This document shows positions 22,806 through 36,015 of a DNA stretch of 64,000 nt, piece after piece. The stretch is taken from assembly GCA_025267735.1 (NCBI GenBank), contig CM046306.1, forward strand, positions 32,505,919 through 32,569,918. The letters run 5' to 3'. Position numbers and translations under genes: made by a program. The stretch's first letter is position 1, and the number at the start of each line of letters is the position of its first letter. This DNA comes from Mactra quadrangularis. Taxonomy: Eukaryota > Mollusca > Bivalvia > Venerida > Mactridae. Under the pieces are notes generated by a model, which had not been told where the DNA came from, did not search any database, and was given only the letters and a program-made list of their open reading frames with translations.

Positions 22806-25800
22806 ATGAAGTGTGTTTATACGTGTGTACATGGAGTATGTAATCTCAGGGTATTTATTGTGGTTCTTGGAGGATTTTTAGTTCATCTTGCCATGGGAGG
22901 TGAATATGTAATAGGTAGGTCGTACAATGTCACATGTCTTATGAACAGTTAAGGTACTATCGTACTTACCAAAACGTTCCGATTTAGAAATTCGGGTTCT
23001 ATCCGATAGCTTTTTTTATCTAAGGCACGTATTATTAAGAGTCAAATATTTAATTATTATACTGAATCACCTGCTTTAACAGCCACCTGCTATCAGCGGT
23101 CACCTGCTTTAAGTGCATTGTCCGACTTCCGCCCTATGAAAATTGCTCAATTTTGATCCTGTAAAACATTAAAGGCAGACATTTGCTTAGCTTTATGTGA
23201 TAGTTGTCATCTACACTGTATTTCCGTATAATTTCTAAACCTGGTTTAATTGGTCACCTGCTGTAGGCAGTCCATCCAACCACTTCCTTTCATAGGCTGC
23301 TTAATGCATACTATACTGTACATGTATTTACATTTTCAGGAAATTTCGCTCCATATTTTATATCCTATATACGAAATCGTACAGATGACGTCACAGTAGA
23401 AAATGTAGATGCATTATGGGTACCTGCTATAGGAACTGTGGGTAATATGTTTGGAATATCTGCTGGAGGTTTACTAGCTTATCGATATGGACCAAAGATA
23501 ACAATATTTATAGGTTGCATAATATTCAGGTGAGTACACATGTACCTATATCTACAACATCAACAAGAAACTCCTCACAGTGCTTACGTTACGCTTTGCT
23601 ACTTAACAACTATGAGTCTATGCAACAACTAATAGGGTTAACAAACATTTGTTCGAAAACGGGTTATGATGATGCATGCAAAAACAACGGCTACTTCGTA
23701 CAGTTTAGGCTGCATATATTACATTGTAGTTAATTGTACACAATAGTATATAATCATTGATATTGTTATTGAAATTCTAAGACCGTCATTGGAAACCATT
23801 CTAAATATCTACATATTACATGTTTGTATTGCCTATATGGACAAATGGCGTTCCATAATAAACTTACGTCTATGTCTGTATTCAAGTATTATAATGTTAC
23901 TTTTTTTCTTCATACATTACAAACAGTGCATCAGTAGCCGTGTGTTTCTACAGTGTAAAAGTCTCATATATAACTGTAGTTTTAACATATGGTCTGGTGG
24001 GACATTTCGGCGAAGCTTTAACATATGGTACCTCTATACAGACAGCTATCAAGGTAACGCCTTATGACAACCGGCATGATTGCGATTCAAAACACAATAT
24101 AGGGTACATTGGGTATTACTAAACTATGATCATTCAGCGTATCCAGAAGATTTTGGTGTCATAAGATAGAGCAACACCATAACTATGTATGAGTGTTAAA
24201 AATTGGTGAAATAAATAGGCTATTCTGGAGACAGTGGCCTCTTACTTAAAATTGTGTAAAAATATATCATTTTTACAAGAAAATCTTTTATGTCCGTATG
24301 TATAGTGTGTTTGACCCTAAACCGTGCCGGCCGCCTATACTTACACTCGGTCGATATAATTTAGAAATCATCAAAGTCCGGGTCTGTGACGCAGAAAATT
24401 ACGCCCTGGATTTCGAATTTACTGTAGTTTATTGTAGTTTTCCGGGCAGCATATTATCAAAAATCTTACGGTAATTTAACAATACAATATAGAAGGATTT
24501 ACGTCTAAAATCGGTCGTAAGACGCTTGATAATACGGGCTCCCGTATGGGATTGCTAGTTTGAGCCTAACCCGGACTGGTTACACCCTTCCATTAAAATT
24601 CGACAATAGTGTCGATTTTTCTCCATTAATAATTAAGCTGCACGGAGTAGTTATCGGCCAATGAAAGCGTGTGTATTGGTTGTACACAAACTTCGAGAAA
24701 AACTAGATTAGGTGAGCTGACCGCCGTTAAGAGACAACGACTGCGTTGAAGAGCATAGATTAGTGAATTCTATGTTATATGATATATTTCACATTCAAGT
24801 TATATGGTGTTTCTATATTTTACAGTGGTTACCAAGTCATGCTACTCTGGCTGCAGGTCTTATAGCAAGTGGTACAGGATTAGGTTCAATAATATTCAAT
24901 CCTATTGTTACTGCATATATAAATCCTGATAATGAACTACCAGAATTTACTGATACCGATGGTGAAAAGTACGTGTGTATTATTTCACTGACACTAGAGT
25001 CCATATATTCGATTAAAATGTACATCTCTATACTTTAATTATATTTTTGTAAGAATATAGATAAATACGCACCGTAGACTCCCTGTTTACGCTAACTGCA
25101 TCATACATTTAATATGTGTATGTCACTGTGTCATATAAAATATGTAGCGTATATAGGACAGTTTTTGTGTTTTTCGATAAATTTTACTATTTCTGGAATA
25201 CAAGCATATTGGTGCAAGTGGTTATTATATATATATATTGTTGCTGGCAAAAGCCAAAAAGTCAAAAGCAAGAAACAGTTATTATGCAGTTATTCTTTAA
25301 CCAATAAATGCCAAATATATAATTATGTAAAATTTTGTATACCTTTTGAATATCAAACCATAAATATGTTTATAATCCATCTGACTTCGAACTGCAAAAT
25401 TAATGCTATTGACTTACGACAACTTTTTTCGTAAGAATTTTTGTGAAAATGTGCACTGATCTGTAATATATTGCGCAACCATCACCATTGTCAAGGCCTA
25501 TCTAAAATACAAATGTAATTAAATTTTAGCACTAGGGTTATATAAGATTTATTAAATCACATCATTGTCCATTTCATAAATTCGTCCAAAAGGTCAAAAG
25601 ATAGAACGCAAATTAATAATTAAAATTGAGATGTTCTAAGTTAGTTGCTTAACACATGCACTTGACGCCCATAACAACTAAGACTAAAACTGTATTAAAT
25701 GAATAATGAAATGGCTTTTGCCTGAAAATGAGATATGTCGAAAGAATCGCAATCGAATGTTTCAAAATATTTGTCAAACTTATCAACGGTTAAAGTTTGA

Positions 25801-28800
25801 TAGCTTAACCACGATTTTTCATGACAAAAACATCGATCGTGCCAAGCGTTTGATTTATCCGAACTCGACATCATTGCTGTCTTTTGTTTTATATCAGTTT
25901 TCTTCCTTATGATTCACTGTAAAGACAGATCGTTATTAAATCAAAGTTAATTAAGATATATTAATTTTCCAGATATTTTATTGGTCGAGACCTTTTAGAC
26001 CGTGTACCAATGTGTTTTGTAATACTAGGAGCATGCTACTTTGGCTTACAGTTCATCGGTTGTTTGTGTATCTCTGATCCAAACGGCGAAAGCCGAGCAA
26101 TCCAAATTACACCGGAAACGGAAGTTGAAAAGCAAGCGTTATTACTTCAACATGATGAAGACGATGATCCTGAAATGGAACTTTTGATGGAAGCAGAAAC
26201 TACAAACATTGGTTTTTTATCTGATGGTCCTCAAGATGAAACGACACAATCTTCTCTATTGAAGTCAACTAGAAGTGAGCCTCCGGACAAAGGAAAACAG
26301 TCAGTGTGTGTATACTTTAAAATTGGAATTCTTGTTTATGGCAGGTCGATAGTCTATTTGCGCATGCAATAAAGTCTTAGTGATTTATATTGATAGTCAA
26401 TATTACATCGTCACCAATCGACGTATTTCCAAATAGAGCATTGCAAAATAATATCATGACACAATTCCCATGTGTTTGATGGCTGAGTTTTTGCACTGAC
26501 TTGACGCATGTCTTTTACATTTTTGAGTTTTAAGTTCAAAAAGGTATCCTATATATATACGTGTATAACACATTCAAATGTCATAGTACAAACTAAATGT
26601 AGTGTAGAAGTGTCTTCCTATGTTAGCTTTTCTTCAGACGTTACGAATTGTCTCTACTTAACTCATCCTTGTGTTTATTCACTTGGCTCATAAAATCAAC
26701 TTACAAAAGGACGTAAAGTTCATATTTGACTTATTAATCAAAATCCACATGAAAATATTGAATAAATCGATTGGTCTTAATCTTGCTGGATGTTCAAAGA
26801 GAACATGTATTTGATATTCATATGATATTATTACAGAGCCATGTCCCAGGAAGAACTCAGTATATTAGGTGCCGTAAAGCTTGCATTATCTTCACGTAGT
26901 TTCTATATCATATGGTTGACATGTTTTATGTTACCTGCTGGGATGCAATTTATTGACGCTTTGTATAAGGTAAGTTTATACATGTATATAAGTCTCTTTC
27001 TGCCGTTTGATATTAGTTTTGATGAGTCATGATATGGTATTATACTGTAGGTAGTATATTTCAAAAGCGTGCAAGACACAAACTCTCCGAAACGGATATT
27101 TGTCTTTATCAAAAGGCATAAAAGTATGCGTACAGAAAGAAATTTACATCAAGACCTGTCGTGCATTTGTTGCTAAATTTAACAACTTACATTTTGAAAT
27201 AGAAATGTAGTTCGGGAACAGCAATGGATTTTTTTAGCTTTTCAAAAGAAATGGTAAAACTTCTTTAACTCCAGGCTTTAAAAAGTACATGCTTATAAAA
27301 TATATCCACTCATTGTTGAAAGGTATTGACACACATTTAAGTTTCCATTATAGATGGTCAAGTTATTTATGTGAAAAAGTATTTTGGTAATGTCCCAAGT
27401 TTGACATAGTGACATCACTGGGATTCTTAACCATGCACAAGTGCACGGTTAATCTAATATATGGCGGATTCTTTTTTTCTTGCACAATAATATACAGTAT
27501 TAGTACAGAAAATAGTCCAGAAAAGCAGGTTAGGTCAGCTAGTCGAATAAAGTATTTAAAAGTATTGCCTAAATTTAAACAAACACGCTAGCCCAAAATT
27601 CTACTGACCATTTTCATTTCATTACAGGCATATGGACAAACATTTATCTACGATGACCATTTTCTTGCATTAGTTGGATCATTGGCTGCTCTATTTAATT
27701 GTATTGGACGTCCATTATGGGGAATAGTTATGGATTTAATTGGTTTTAAAGTAGGTACAGGTACCGTTCATCAATTTCCGGTCTCTTACTCTAACCATCG
27801 ATTGATAAAACAACTCCTAAATAACATACTACCCAATCTCAAATATTCATATGTTGTATAGCAAAACAGGAGATAACGATATTTATTTTCAAGTATATTA
27901 TCACGTGGGGTTCCTCCATGTTAAGGAGCGCTGTAGACGATTACATTAGGCCGTGCACGCACAATTAAAGGGATAATTACTACTGCAATTAATGCAGTTC
28001 ATATTACGCGTTTACAAGCAGACGATATGTTGTTTGTGCAATTGAAGTATATGTACATCTTATCTATGTAAGAGAAATGTCCATTGTATCACTCTCGTTT
28101 GATGCATAAGCCATATACAAAATGTACTCCATTAAAACCCCATTGATTGAGTATTATCTAAAAACTCTCCCGCGCCGCCCAGGAATAGAACCCAACACCC
28201 CTCGATCGGAGTGCTACCAACTGAGATAGCCAGGAGAGCTTATAGTTGAATTGAATAATTAAACAGAAACAAGATGTTTCATTCTGATACAGTAACACGT
28301 CATTTCTTGTGACTTTTTTCAGATTACTTTAATCTGTCTCACTGTGGGATTTTCAGCGGTGACTGGTACGTTGTTTCTTACCGAAAATCTCGACAAAGAA
28401 TGGTTCCTGGTGTGGATTAGTTCTATTTATTTATTCTATAGTGGAATATGGGCTATGATGCCTTCAGCTTTAGCAAAACTGTTAGGACCAAAACATATGT
28501 CAGTTAACTATGGACTGATTGTATCAGGGTCGGTATGTTATATCTTTTTTAAATATTTTTTTTATGTTGAAAGAATGCTCTCTTAATAAGACCATCTTGA
28601 ATTTAAGATAATCGATTTTTATGGTTCGAATAATGGAACTATATAACTACATAGAAAACTAAAAAGATGTCAAGAGGTCTATACGATACTGTCCTACAAT
28701 TCAGACGAGAAAATTTATTAGATTTGGTCTGGATGTTGGAACTTCGTTACAAACATTTTACAAACTTTTTGCAAATCGAATATAGCCAATTACAAAGGGT

Positions 28801-29798
28801 TTAAAGTAAACGACCGCACATCACAAGATCAATTTGATATTTGCGGGAAAAAAAACTAAGTTGTTTTTATGCGTTATTTATTTTCATTCAACCGATTGTC
28901 TGGAAAGGGGAATGGACGATTCACTTGCCTGATTAGTTGTTGTTGTAGATGACTAACTGATATGGTAAATTAACACAGATGATTTTGCAGTAAAAAAGAA
29001 AATCTACTATTTTATCTGACAGTGTCTAGCTACTTTACTCGGGAGTACCCTGGCATCAACATTAAAGACAGCGATTGGATGGCATGGGATATTCTACTTT
29101 ATCTCTGGAATGTCGGGCGTAGGTTAGTTTACATTCTCATATAAATTACAATTTAAATCTGACTAAACAATAACGTTCCGTCATATACCGCATGTTATAC
29201 TTTGGCTAATCATGAGATAATTTGAAACATGTTGTATCTAAGCCAGGTCATGTGTTGGACACACTTTTGAGATTCAATTCTGAATATCTTCAAAGAACTT
29301 CTTTTAGGCCACAGTGGTCGAAGAGCGCAATGATTCGAATACCGATGTCCTGTGTTTCTCGAGGAAAGTTATATCTTTTTATAAGATATTGATATTAATT
29401 TTCGTCGGGTACCTGTTAAATGGTTAGCGAGTGCTGGCAATGCCTAGTTTACTCTATCCCGTCGTACGGCCCGGTACATCCTGTTTTTGTATCTTAGCTA
29501 GTTCATGCGATGAACACATTTTGAAAATTCGATCCTAAATCTCTTTTTAGAATTTCTTTTGGATTGCGATGGTGGAGTACCGTAAAAATTCGAATCCTGA
29601 GGTTCCATGGTTCCCGTGGAAAGTTAAACCCTTTGGTATTAATTACTGAACTTCTTCGTCGGGTACTTTTTAATTGCTATCGGTTTTGACATCGGGACAA
29701 ATCGGGACTACAACTGTAATATTTGTTTTTGTTTATTTTCAGTGTTTATAGCTGCATTCTTTTTCAATGGTGTAGCTCGAGATGGCTCGAAAATTTGA
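22806..29798 (+). CDS. MFS carrier A (oxalate:formate/monocarboxylate-like), complete
   Basis: Twelve-TM major facilitator of 507 residues in ten exons: 22806-22914, 23340-23529, 23927-24053, 24826-24968, 25973-26305, 26837-26969, 27628-27750, 28323-28532, 29023-29122, 29743-29798. All have AG/GT borders and matching phases. The loop after TM2 has GGLLAYRYGPK and the loop after TM8 has GRPLWGIVMDLIGFK, the paired MFS loop motifs that relate the two halves. The central loop (residues about 210-310) is long, acidic and cytosolic by the usual MFS topology. The best family resemblance is to the oxalate:formate antiporter/MCT-like group, often labelled 'apicoplast pyruvate carrier 1-like' in molluscs. 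The substrate is unknown, likely an organic anion by family only. The start ATG is the first in frame and is conserved in gene B. Confidence 0.88.
24490..24762 (+). repeat. Diverged SINE in MFS A intron 3
   Basis: A B-box-like TAGTTTGAGCCTAACCCGG is followed by a GACTGGTTACACCCTTCCAT body and a 3' part AGATTAGGTGAGCTGACCGC ... CGTTGAAGAGC, the same layout as the SINE at 16475. Confidence 0.5.
27913..28082 (+). repeat. Dispersed interspersed repeat, copy 2 (MFS A intron 7)
   Basis: Same family as 551-757: CCATGTTAAG, GACGATTACATTAGGCC, GGGATAATTACTACTGCAAT, TTGTTTGTGCAATTGAAG. Confidence 0.55.
28150..28245 (-). repeat. tRNA-like SINE head in MFS A intron 7
   Basis: On the minus strand it has A-box-like GGCTATCTCAGTTGGTAGCA and B-box-like GGGTTCTATTCCTGGGC. 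It lacks a closed acceptor stem, so I call a SINE head rather than a tRNA gene. Confidence 0.45.
29210..29690 (+). repeat. Diverged tandem duplication in MFS A intron 9
   Basis: Two units about 280-290 bp apart share AGGTCATG/AGTTCATG, AGAA(C/T)TTCTTTT, ATTCGAAT(A/C)C and TTCGTCGGGTAC. The second unit starts near 29497. Confidence 0.5.
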
Positions 29799-29909
29799 TT
29801 ACAGAGACTTTATCATTTTAAGTTTTATATTTTATTTTTGGATACTACTTATTAACGTCACTGTGATATTTTATTCATTATATTCGATTCTTTTTGTCAT
29901 TTTATTATC

Positions 29910-29915
29910 AATAAA
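29910..29915 (+). promoter_or_regulatory. Poly(A) signal of MFS gene A
   Basis: AATAAA about 110 bp after the stop codon, in sequence conserved with gene B (45012-45017) and mutated to GATAAA in the pseudogene. Confidence 0.65.
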
Positions 29916-30054
29916 AGTATAAAACCTTGAAGAGCATTTACTTGTTACAGTTATATCTATATATGTTACAATGTGTGCAATAATTGGCGCTATGGGGTTT
30001 TGATAGAGTATATGACCTATACAACAAACGGAAGCGATACAAAGGACTTTACAG

Positions 30055-30225
30055 AAGCCAGATTAGATACACATGTACTTCAATTGCACAAACAGCATAT
30101 CGTCTGCTTGTTAACGTGTAATGCAGACTTCATTTATTGCATTAAGAATTATCCCTTTAATTGCGCGTGTACAGCCTTGTGAATTTTAATATGTATTTGC
30201 AATAGTCGGCTACTTAACATGGGAA
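30055..30225 (-). repeat. Dispersed interspersed repeat, copy 3
   Basis: Minus-strand copy of the 551-757 family: TTCAATTGCACAAACAGCATA, ATTATCCCTTTAATTGCGCG and, at the far end, GGCTACTTAACATGGGAAA. Confidence 0.55.
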
Positions 30226-30298
30226 ACCCTTTGTAAAAATCAGTGATAGCTAATATTCAGGAGATCAGAAGACTATATACCCAGGTTCTGGTCAATTG

Positions 30299-30490
30299 CA
30301 CTTAGTGATGTCACTTATCTTCATGACATTCAACATTTCAAGTGAGGACACTCTTTAATATCCTTTTATGGATCGACATCGTAGAAAACGGAACTGTTGT
30401 TTCTGAAATCCTAGGTAAGCAATCACATGCAGCCGTTTTGCATGTCGATCCATGTAAGAATATCAATGTATGATGTCACTAAGTGACATT
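30299..30490. repeat. Foldback/MITE-like repeat
   Basis: Ends CACTTAGTGATGTCACTTA and TGATGTCACTAAGTGACAT are inverted. Inside, TATGGATCGACATCG pairs with CATGTCGATCCATG. About 190 bp, noncoding. Confidence 0.6.
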
Positions 30491-31668
30491 AAACACGGCT
30501 AACAAGAACATGTACACTAATACCAGGGATTCTATATAAAATCCCTGACTAATACTGACATGATCATTGTACATTTTAGGTAAAATTAATGCATATTTTA
30601 TCAACACAAGAAGTTTAAAGTTATAAACGGTGGCTTGTATTCAGAAATATTATGTTTTTGCACTGTTCCTGTCACCTATCCGTGGTTTAATGTTTCAACG
30701 ATTAAGGTTATTGTATTTAAACCACTCTGACCTCTTACTGACAGAAGGTCATGGTACAAGTCAAGTTATTGACCATGCATATTATACATGAAAGTATAAA
30801 GTAGCTGCGGTAGTGTGGAAGTAACCAGTGAATCCTTACAATGAATGGTTTGATTAACTGACCGTTTTATATGGGTCTATACCTTTGACTGTTGATTAGT
30901 AGGGCTGCGTATCTTGGCCAAGGTCGCAATACGATACGTATCGCGGTATATGCCTCGCGATTATGATATTAATCGCGATACGATGTAAATTGCAAATTTG
31001 GTATGAATGCATTGACAAATTATGATATTTTTATCAAACAATGGTAAAATTAAAAAAAGTTATTAATTACCCTTATTTGGCACAAAAAAAATCAACAAAA
31101 CAAATGTTATCTTTGTTTAATGACTATTGAGAATAAGAAGTAAAACAGCTAGCGTTCAATCTAGAATGGTCCGAGAGGGGGCAAGTTGGGCCCATGGACT
31201 TCAAAATTGGGGGGGGGGCAAGATGAAAAACGGAGGCCATTAATAAAATATCAAAGTATTACCCTTTTACTTGTTTATTTATGTTATTAAGTGTGCCATT
31301 TGACAAACTGAGCAAGGCACGCCATATTTAAATGTTGCTATGTTTTCCATGCATCACCAATAAACTGTGCGCACAACGCTTATAATTGATTCTTTGTTTT
31401 AATATTTTTTCATTTAATTGGTTCATTTATCGTACTTTTTCGTAAATATTAATTTACATTTGGCAGCGCATGATTATTATTGAGTTTTAGTCTGAACTAG
31501 TCGACTACTCTTCCATTTTTTCACAATTTCAATTTGGTAGAACCAACCTGTAGTTATTCTGGAATTCGGAAAAAATAGAGGAATTTCCCCTTACTTTTTC
31601 TAAATTAACTAATTAGCAAATTAAAATTGTTATCAAATAACTAACGTAGATTTAAGAATGTTTCAGTT

Positions 31669-32030
31669 AGGGACTTTAGTCAGTTATCTTTCCCTGATAA
31701 AATCTGAAGCAATCCAATCGGTAAGTAGGTCCTTACAGTTGGAATCATCGGATTTTATTGTTGAAGTCCTATGTAAGGATACCAAAATATTTCATCTAAT
31801 ATCTTTCTTATAAATGAAGATAATAGCGGTAGTGATAAAATTAAGATAGTTCTTTACCCTAAAAATACTTAGCTTGAAATTCAAACAAATGAAATGATTT
31901 ATAAAAAAGTTATTTAAGATTAATTTTAGCAAATTTACATTGAAAAGTAAGGGTAAAATCCGAGTTATCCAACTAATTGGACCTACCTATTTGAAGAGTA
32001 TACAAGGGGAAATAACTGACTAAAGTCCCT
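31669..32030. mobile_element. MITE, AGGGACTTTAGTCAG family, copy 1
   Basis: A 362-bp noncoding element with inverted ends AGGGACTTTAGTCAGTTATC and GAAATAACTGACTAAAGTCC. The internal sequence (GAAGCAATCCAAT..GGTAAGTAGGTCCTTACAG) is shared with the copy at 45919-46271. The target duplication is ambiguous, either TA or a longer A/T match. Confidence 0.85.
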
Positions 32031-32790
32031 AACTAAAATTGCGATAGCGAGGGTCGCGAAAGTGTATGACATAACAAAATAACGATTGAAGGAATTTTAT
32101 TTTTACGAAATGGAATACCACATTATGAATAATTAAATACAAATAACTTTATTTGTTGTAAAATAATGACAAAGTTGCTTGTTTATAGTGGAATTGAACG
32201 AATTAGTTCATTATCTAATCGGAGATTACTGTTATTCTCATCTTTATTTTTCTTAAAAAATCAACTAATTAAGTCTATTTAAACTGCCACACAACACGCT
32301 AATAATTAGTAACAAATTATCAGCTTATCGGCAAACATAAAAGAAAGCTTTATCTACCTCAATCAATCTTCACCAAAGTTGATCACGTGTTTGTTAATTG
32401 CAACCGTTTGATTACGTCATCAATTTTATCGAGTCGTCATATATGTAGCACTATTGATTTTTTAAAGGACGCCTCACACATAAGTCGTTATTGTCAATGG
32501 TTGTTACAAGCGTGGATAAAAATTTAAAGCGTATCGCGGACTCTCCGCTGGATTTAAAGCGTCCAAATAATAAATTGCTTGTAACTGCAACTTTATGTTC
32601 AATTATCCATTTTTAGTAATATTGCTATTGAAATTTCTACCGGACAAACGGTCTTGCGATCCGTATCTTTTTAACGAACCGTCGGCGTTTAAGACGGACT
32701 AGAGGTACCCGTTTAATTTAGAAAATGGATGTAACGAAACTAAATGGTATAGAATAAACGAAAAGTTGACATATGTCATATTCGCGATAA

Positions 32791-35700
32791 ACAGCCGTTT
32801 CGCGTTAAGTTAAGCAATTATTGAGAAAATATGTCACATGAAATTTATGTTGCAGCACTCAAAAAGTTTGTTTAAAAATGTAAATTTCAACTTTTCACGG
32901 ACTTAAAATCAGAAGTTTTTTTAATAACAAGTTCGTTAATAAGTAAATATTTGTGATGAGTTTTACCTGGTAATTCTTATCCGTGAATTACGTTACTGTA
33001 GTGAATCAATTATTAACAATGTCTAAAATTAAAATACAAACCATGTGTGATACCGATGATGAGTTTTTTTTCAATTCATTGATCATTTCTACCTATCAAA
33101 CAACCAACACATAACAAGAACAAATATGTATATCAAACATAATAAGGACGAAACAAATAGATTATAGACTATTTTATTGGCTTTTTTCTTTTAGAAAAAG
33201 TCCTTTCCCTGTCAAAAAGTATAGATAATGATAAGCATGACATACTTTAACATTGAAATATCGATACAAAATGTCATACCCTTTCCTAAAAGTATTCAAA
33301 CTACGGTGTCAAAATATTGAAAGGATAGTGTAGTACAATAGTGTGTATTTATATGTACTAATGGTAACGTAATTCACATAAATTTTATTTTATATGGCGT
33401 GAATCTATAAAAGTAAATACTGTTAACTAGAGATATAAAATGGAAAAATCTCTTTAGTGTATAGTTCATTTGTGCTAATTTTTAGATTTTAAGCAGTAGA
33501 TTGGATGACTTCGGACTTTTATATAATTGAAACCTTTGTACGACATACGCAGTTTTATAAAATTTCAAAATGCCCTTTAAAATACATTGCAAAATGATTA
33601 ATACGCAAGCTGTGATAACAAATAAATGTCTACAACACTGAATACGTAGTAAATACTTGATAAAGCTGTAAAAGGACATATCATGGAGAACCATAATGTC
33701 GCTAATTTAAGAAAAGAACGGTAACGTAATTCACAATATATTTGTACAAAACTTCTTTCATGTTTGAAAATGTTCTATATTGCTGACACTCTAACTTAAT
33801 TTAACAATAGAGAAATCCTTGTTCTGCCAATGATGAAAACTAACTTATTGGTCATTATGTATAATTTATTATTAGTTAACGAGTTTGCAAACACAATTTT
33901 CCAAACTGCTAACAATGATTAAAATGGAGGGGCATATTTTCTGTTATATGAAATATTTTCATATTTTACATACGAGGCATAATTGGAAGCCTGCAGTTTA
34001 CACATGATTTATTTCTGTTTCATGGGACTAAACGTAAAAGAACATCACTCAATACTCCTTGTCAAGATTGATTTGAAGCTTTAAAAAATATATTTGATGC
34101 ATGAAAAATAAGTTTACATGTAACATGTTTCAACACTTCTAGTATATTGAACTTGAAGCATTCCGACGTCAGCGTTGAGTAACGATGATGTAACTTCTTA
34201 TTGTAAAGATAAGTGCATGGTTTTCTCACTCCACATAATCACCAATTTAGATATAACATATTTTATTGCCTACATGTAATTATTATTGTAATTATTACCA
34301 ACGTTCTTATACATAGAATATACATAACAGTATCTTAGCCCACAGTATGTCTGCCCACAAGTTTGCACCGCTGGTTGTCTCTTGCGTCAAGTGTTGATAA
34401 ATTTGAACTGTAGCACGAACAATTTTACATCTAGATTCTCTATCTTCTTGTCTGCCTTCTTCACAGAACATGTAGTTTTCCAGCTACCCGTTCTCTCTGT
34501 GAACTTCATGTTTACTACCATGTCAGAATATCTCCTTCTCTAAAGGAATTGGGCACTGCTACCATTTTAATTAAATCGCATAGTCCATCTGCCTTATAAT
34601 CAATTATCGCTACATTTAGATTAGTGTTACAACGATCTGCAACTTTGCCTTTTGTTGTCATGCGCCTCCTTTGGTTTTTGCTTTTATATATTGTATGGGT
34701 CCATAACCGTATACATTTTTGTCTCAATCTAAATATATTTGGACCTATATTGGTTGTTAGTTTTTAAAATGTTTTAAAGTTTTAATTCAATTAATTTTCT
34801 CTTTTCAAGTAGCTTTAGCCATATTTTGGCTTTCTTCAATCTCTCTATGCCCTTTGCATCTAAACATTGCCTTTACCCACTGGCCAAACAAAATTAGAGG
34901 GATTGTGAATTACGTTACCGCTCTGTGAATTACGTTACCATTTAAAATGTGTGTCTAGCATGGACATATGAACAATACAAAATAATTGTTACTGTGTAAC
35001 TAAAATAATGCCCCAGAAAAAACAACTGATACAAAACTGATTTATCTATTATGCACTTGTATGATGAAACTATTTAAGAAACATACATGACTCACATTCA
35101 TCATAAAAAATTCGTAAAAGTCTCTTACTTATGCAATTTCCTTCTTCAAAAACTTTCAAAATATTGACACCTCAACGTTCTTAGGTGTTGCTGTAAATTT
35201 AACCTGTTATAATTGACCCTGGGTCCTAATTTCGGCGACTAACTGATATTTGCGGTAACGTAATTCACAATAACGTAATTCACGAATCGATTGTTTATTG
35301 GGCTGTTCATTTAATTGCATCAAGGCAATGTTAATTCATTTGGTTATTACTTAAGTTTATAAGAGGGTAGTTTAGATGGAATTTAGTAAGTGGATATAGG
35401 TAATGTTAGTGTGTATGAAAACAGCTAGTAACGTAATTCACTAAATCTAGGTTTTATTGAGTGAATACCGTTCTGAGGAGATGTGTGGATTATACAATTA
35501 ATTAACAACCAATCTCAATTGTTAATTGTGTGCTACATACATTGAGTAGTTCCCAGAAGATAAATACATATATATAATGCAATGAACATCATGCCAGCAA
35601 GCCTGTGGAAAATGGTAACGTAATTCACGTGAATTTGTGGGACAGCAAAGTCAATGCGTAAATATTTTTATGATGTAAGTTGTGGAAGTTCAAACTATTG

Positions 35701-36015
35701 CAGTTGTTTGGCCTATGTGTATGCTTTATGATGAAAGTCAGAATTCTCATTCCTTGAGCAGAACAGGGCGACAATAAATCTGAATATCAATTGACCCAAA
35801 CAGTGGGACAAGGTATTTTGATGAATATGCAACATTCCCGCTGAGTAAAATTATCATCTAGTAATGGTTATGTTTATAAATGTATATGTTTTCGGTAAAG
35901 ACATATGTCTCCTAGGTAAAGGACAAATTTGGTAATAAACCATGCTATATTCTTAGTAAAAATACTATGTGACATGATATTTTTGCAATTGCTTAACTTA
36001 ACGCGAAACGGCTGT
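32791..36015. mobile_element. 3.2-kb TIR element with dispersed 14-bp motif
   Basis: Inverted ends of 29 perfect bases: ACAGCCGTTTCGCGTTAAGT at 32791, with the inverse ending at 36015. A weaker continuation includes ATGTCACAT. Inside, GTAACGTAATTCAC occurs nine times in both orientations: + at 33364, 33721, 35255, 35271 (13-bp core), 35428 and 35615; - at 32983, 34905 and 34925. No copy lies between 33735 and 34904. The target duplication could not be settled. The element lies inside the hAT-like element. Confidence 0.7.
34335..34878 (-). pseudogene. Coding-like relics inside the 3.2-kb element
   Basis: On the minus strand three short segments in different frames look protein-like. One, about 34774-34878, is lysine/leucine rich (GIERLKKAKIWLKLLEKRK). 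The next is 34515-34727 (open frame of 70 codons). The third is about 34335-34465 (contains CKIVRATVQIYQHL). They may be exons or a frameshifted remnant of the element's own protein. I recognise no family, so no function is given. Confidence 0.3.

Noticed and set aside
34905..34938. Reading GTAACGTAATTCAC as a repeated coding peptide motif
   Set aside because: Copies occur in both orientations and different frames, with stops between them, so a DNA-level motif is more likely.
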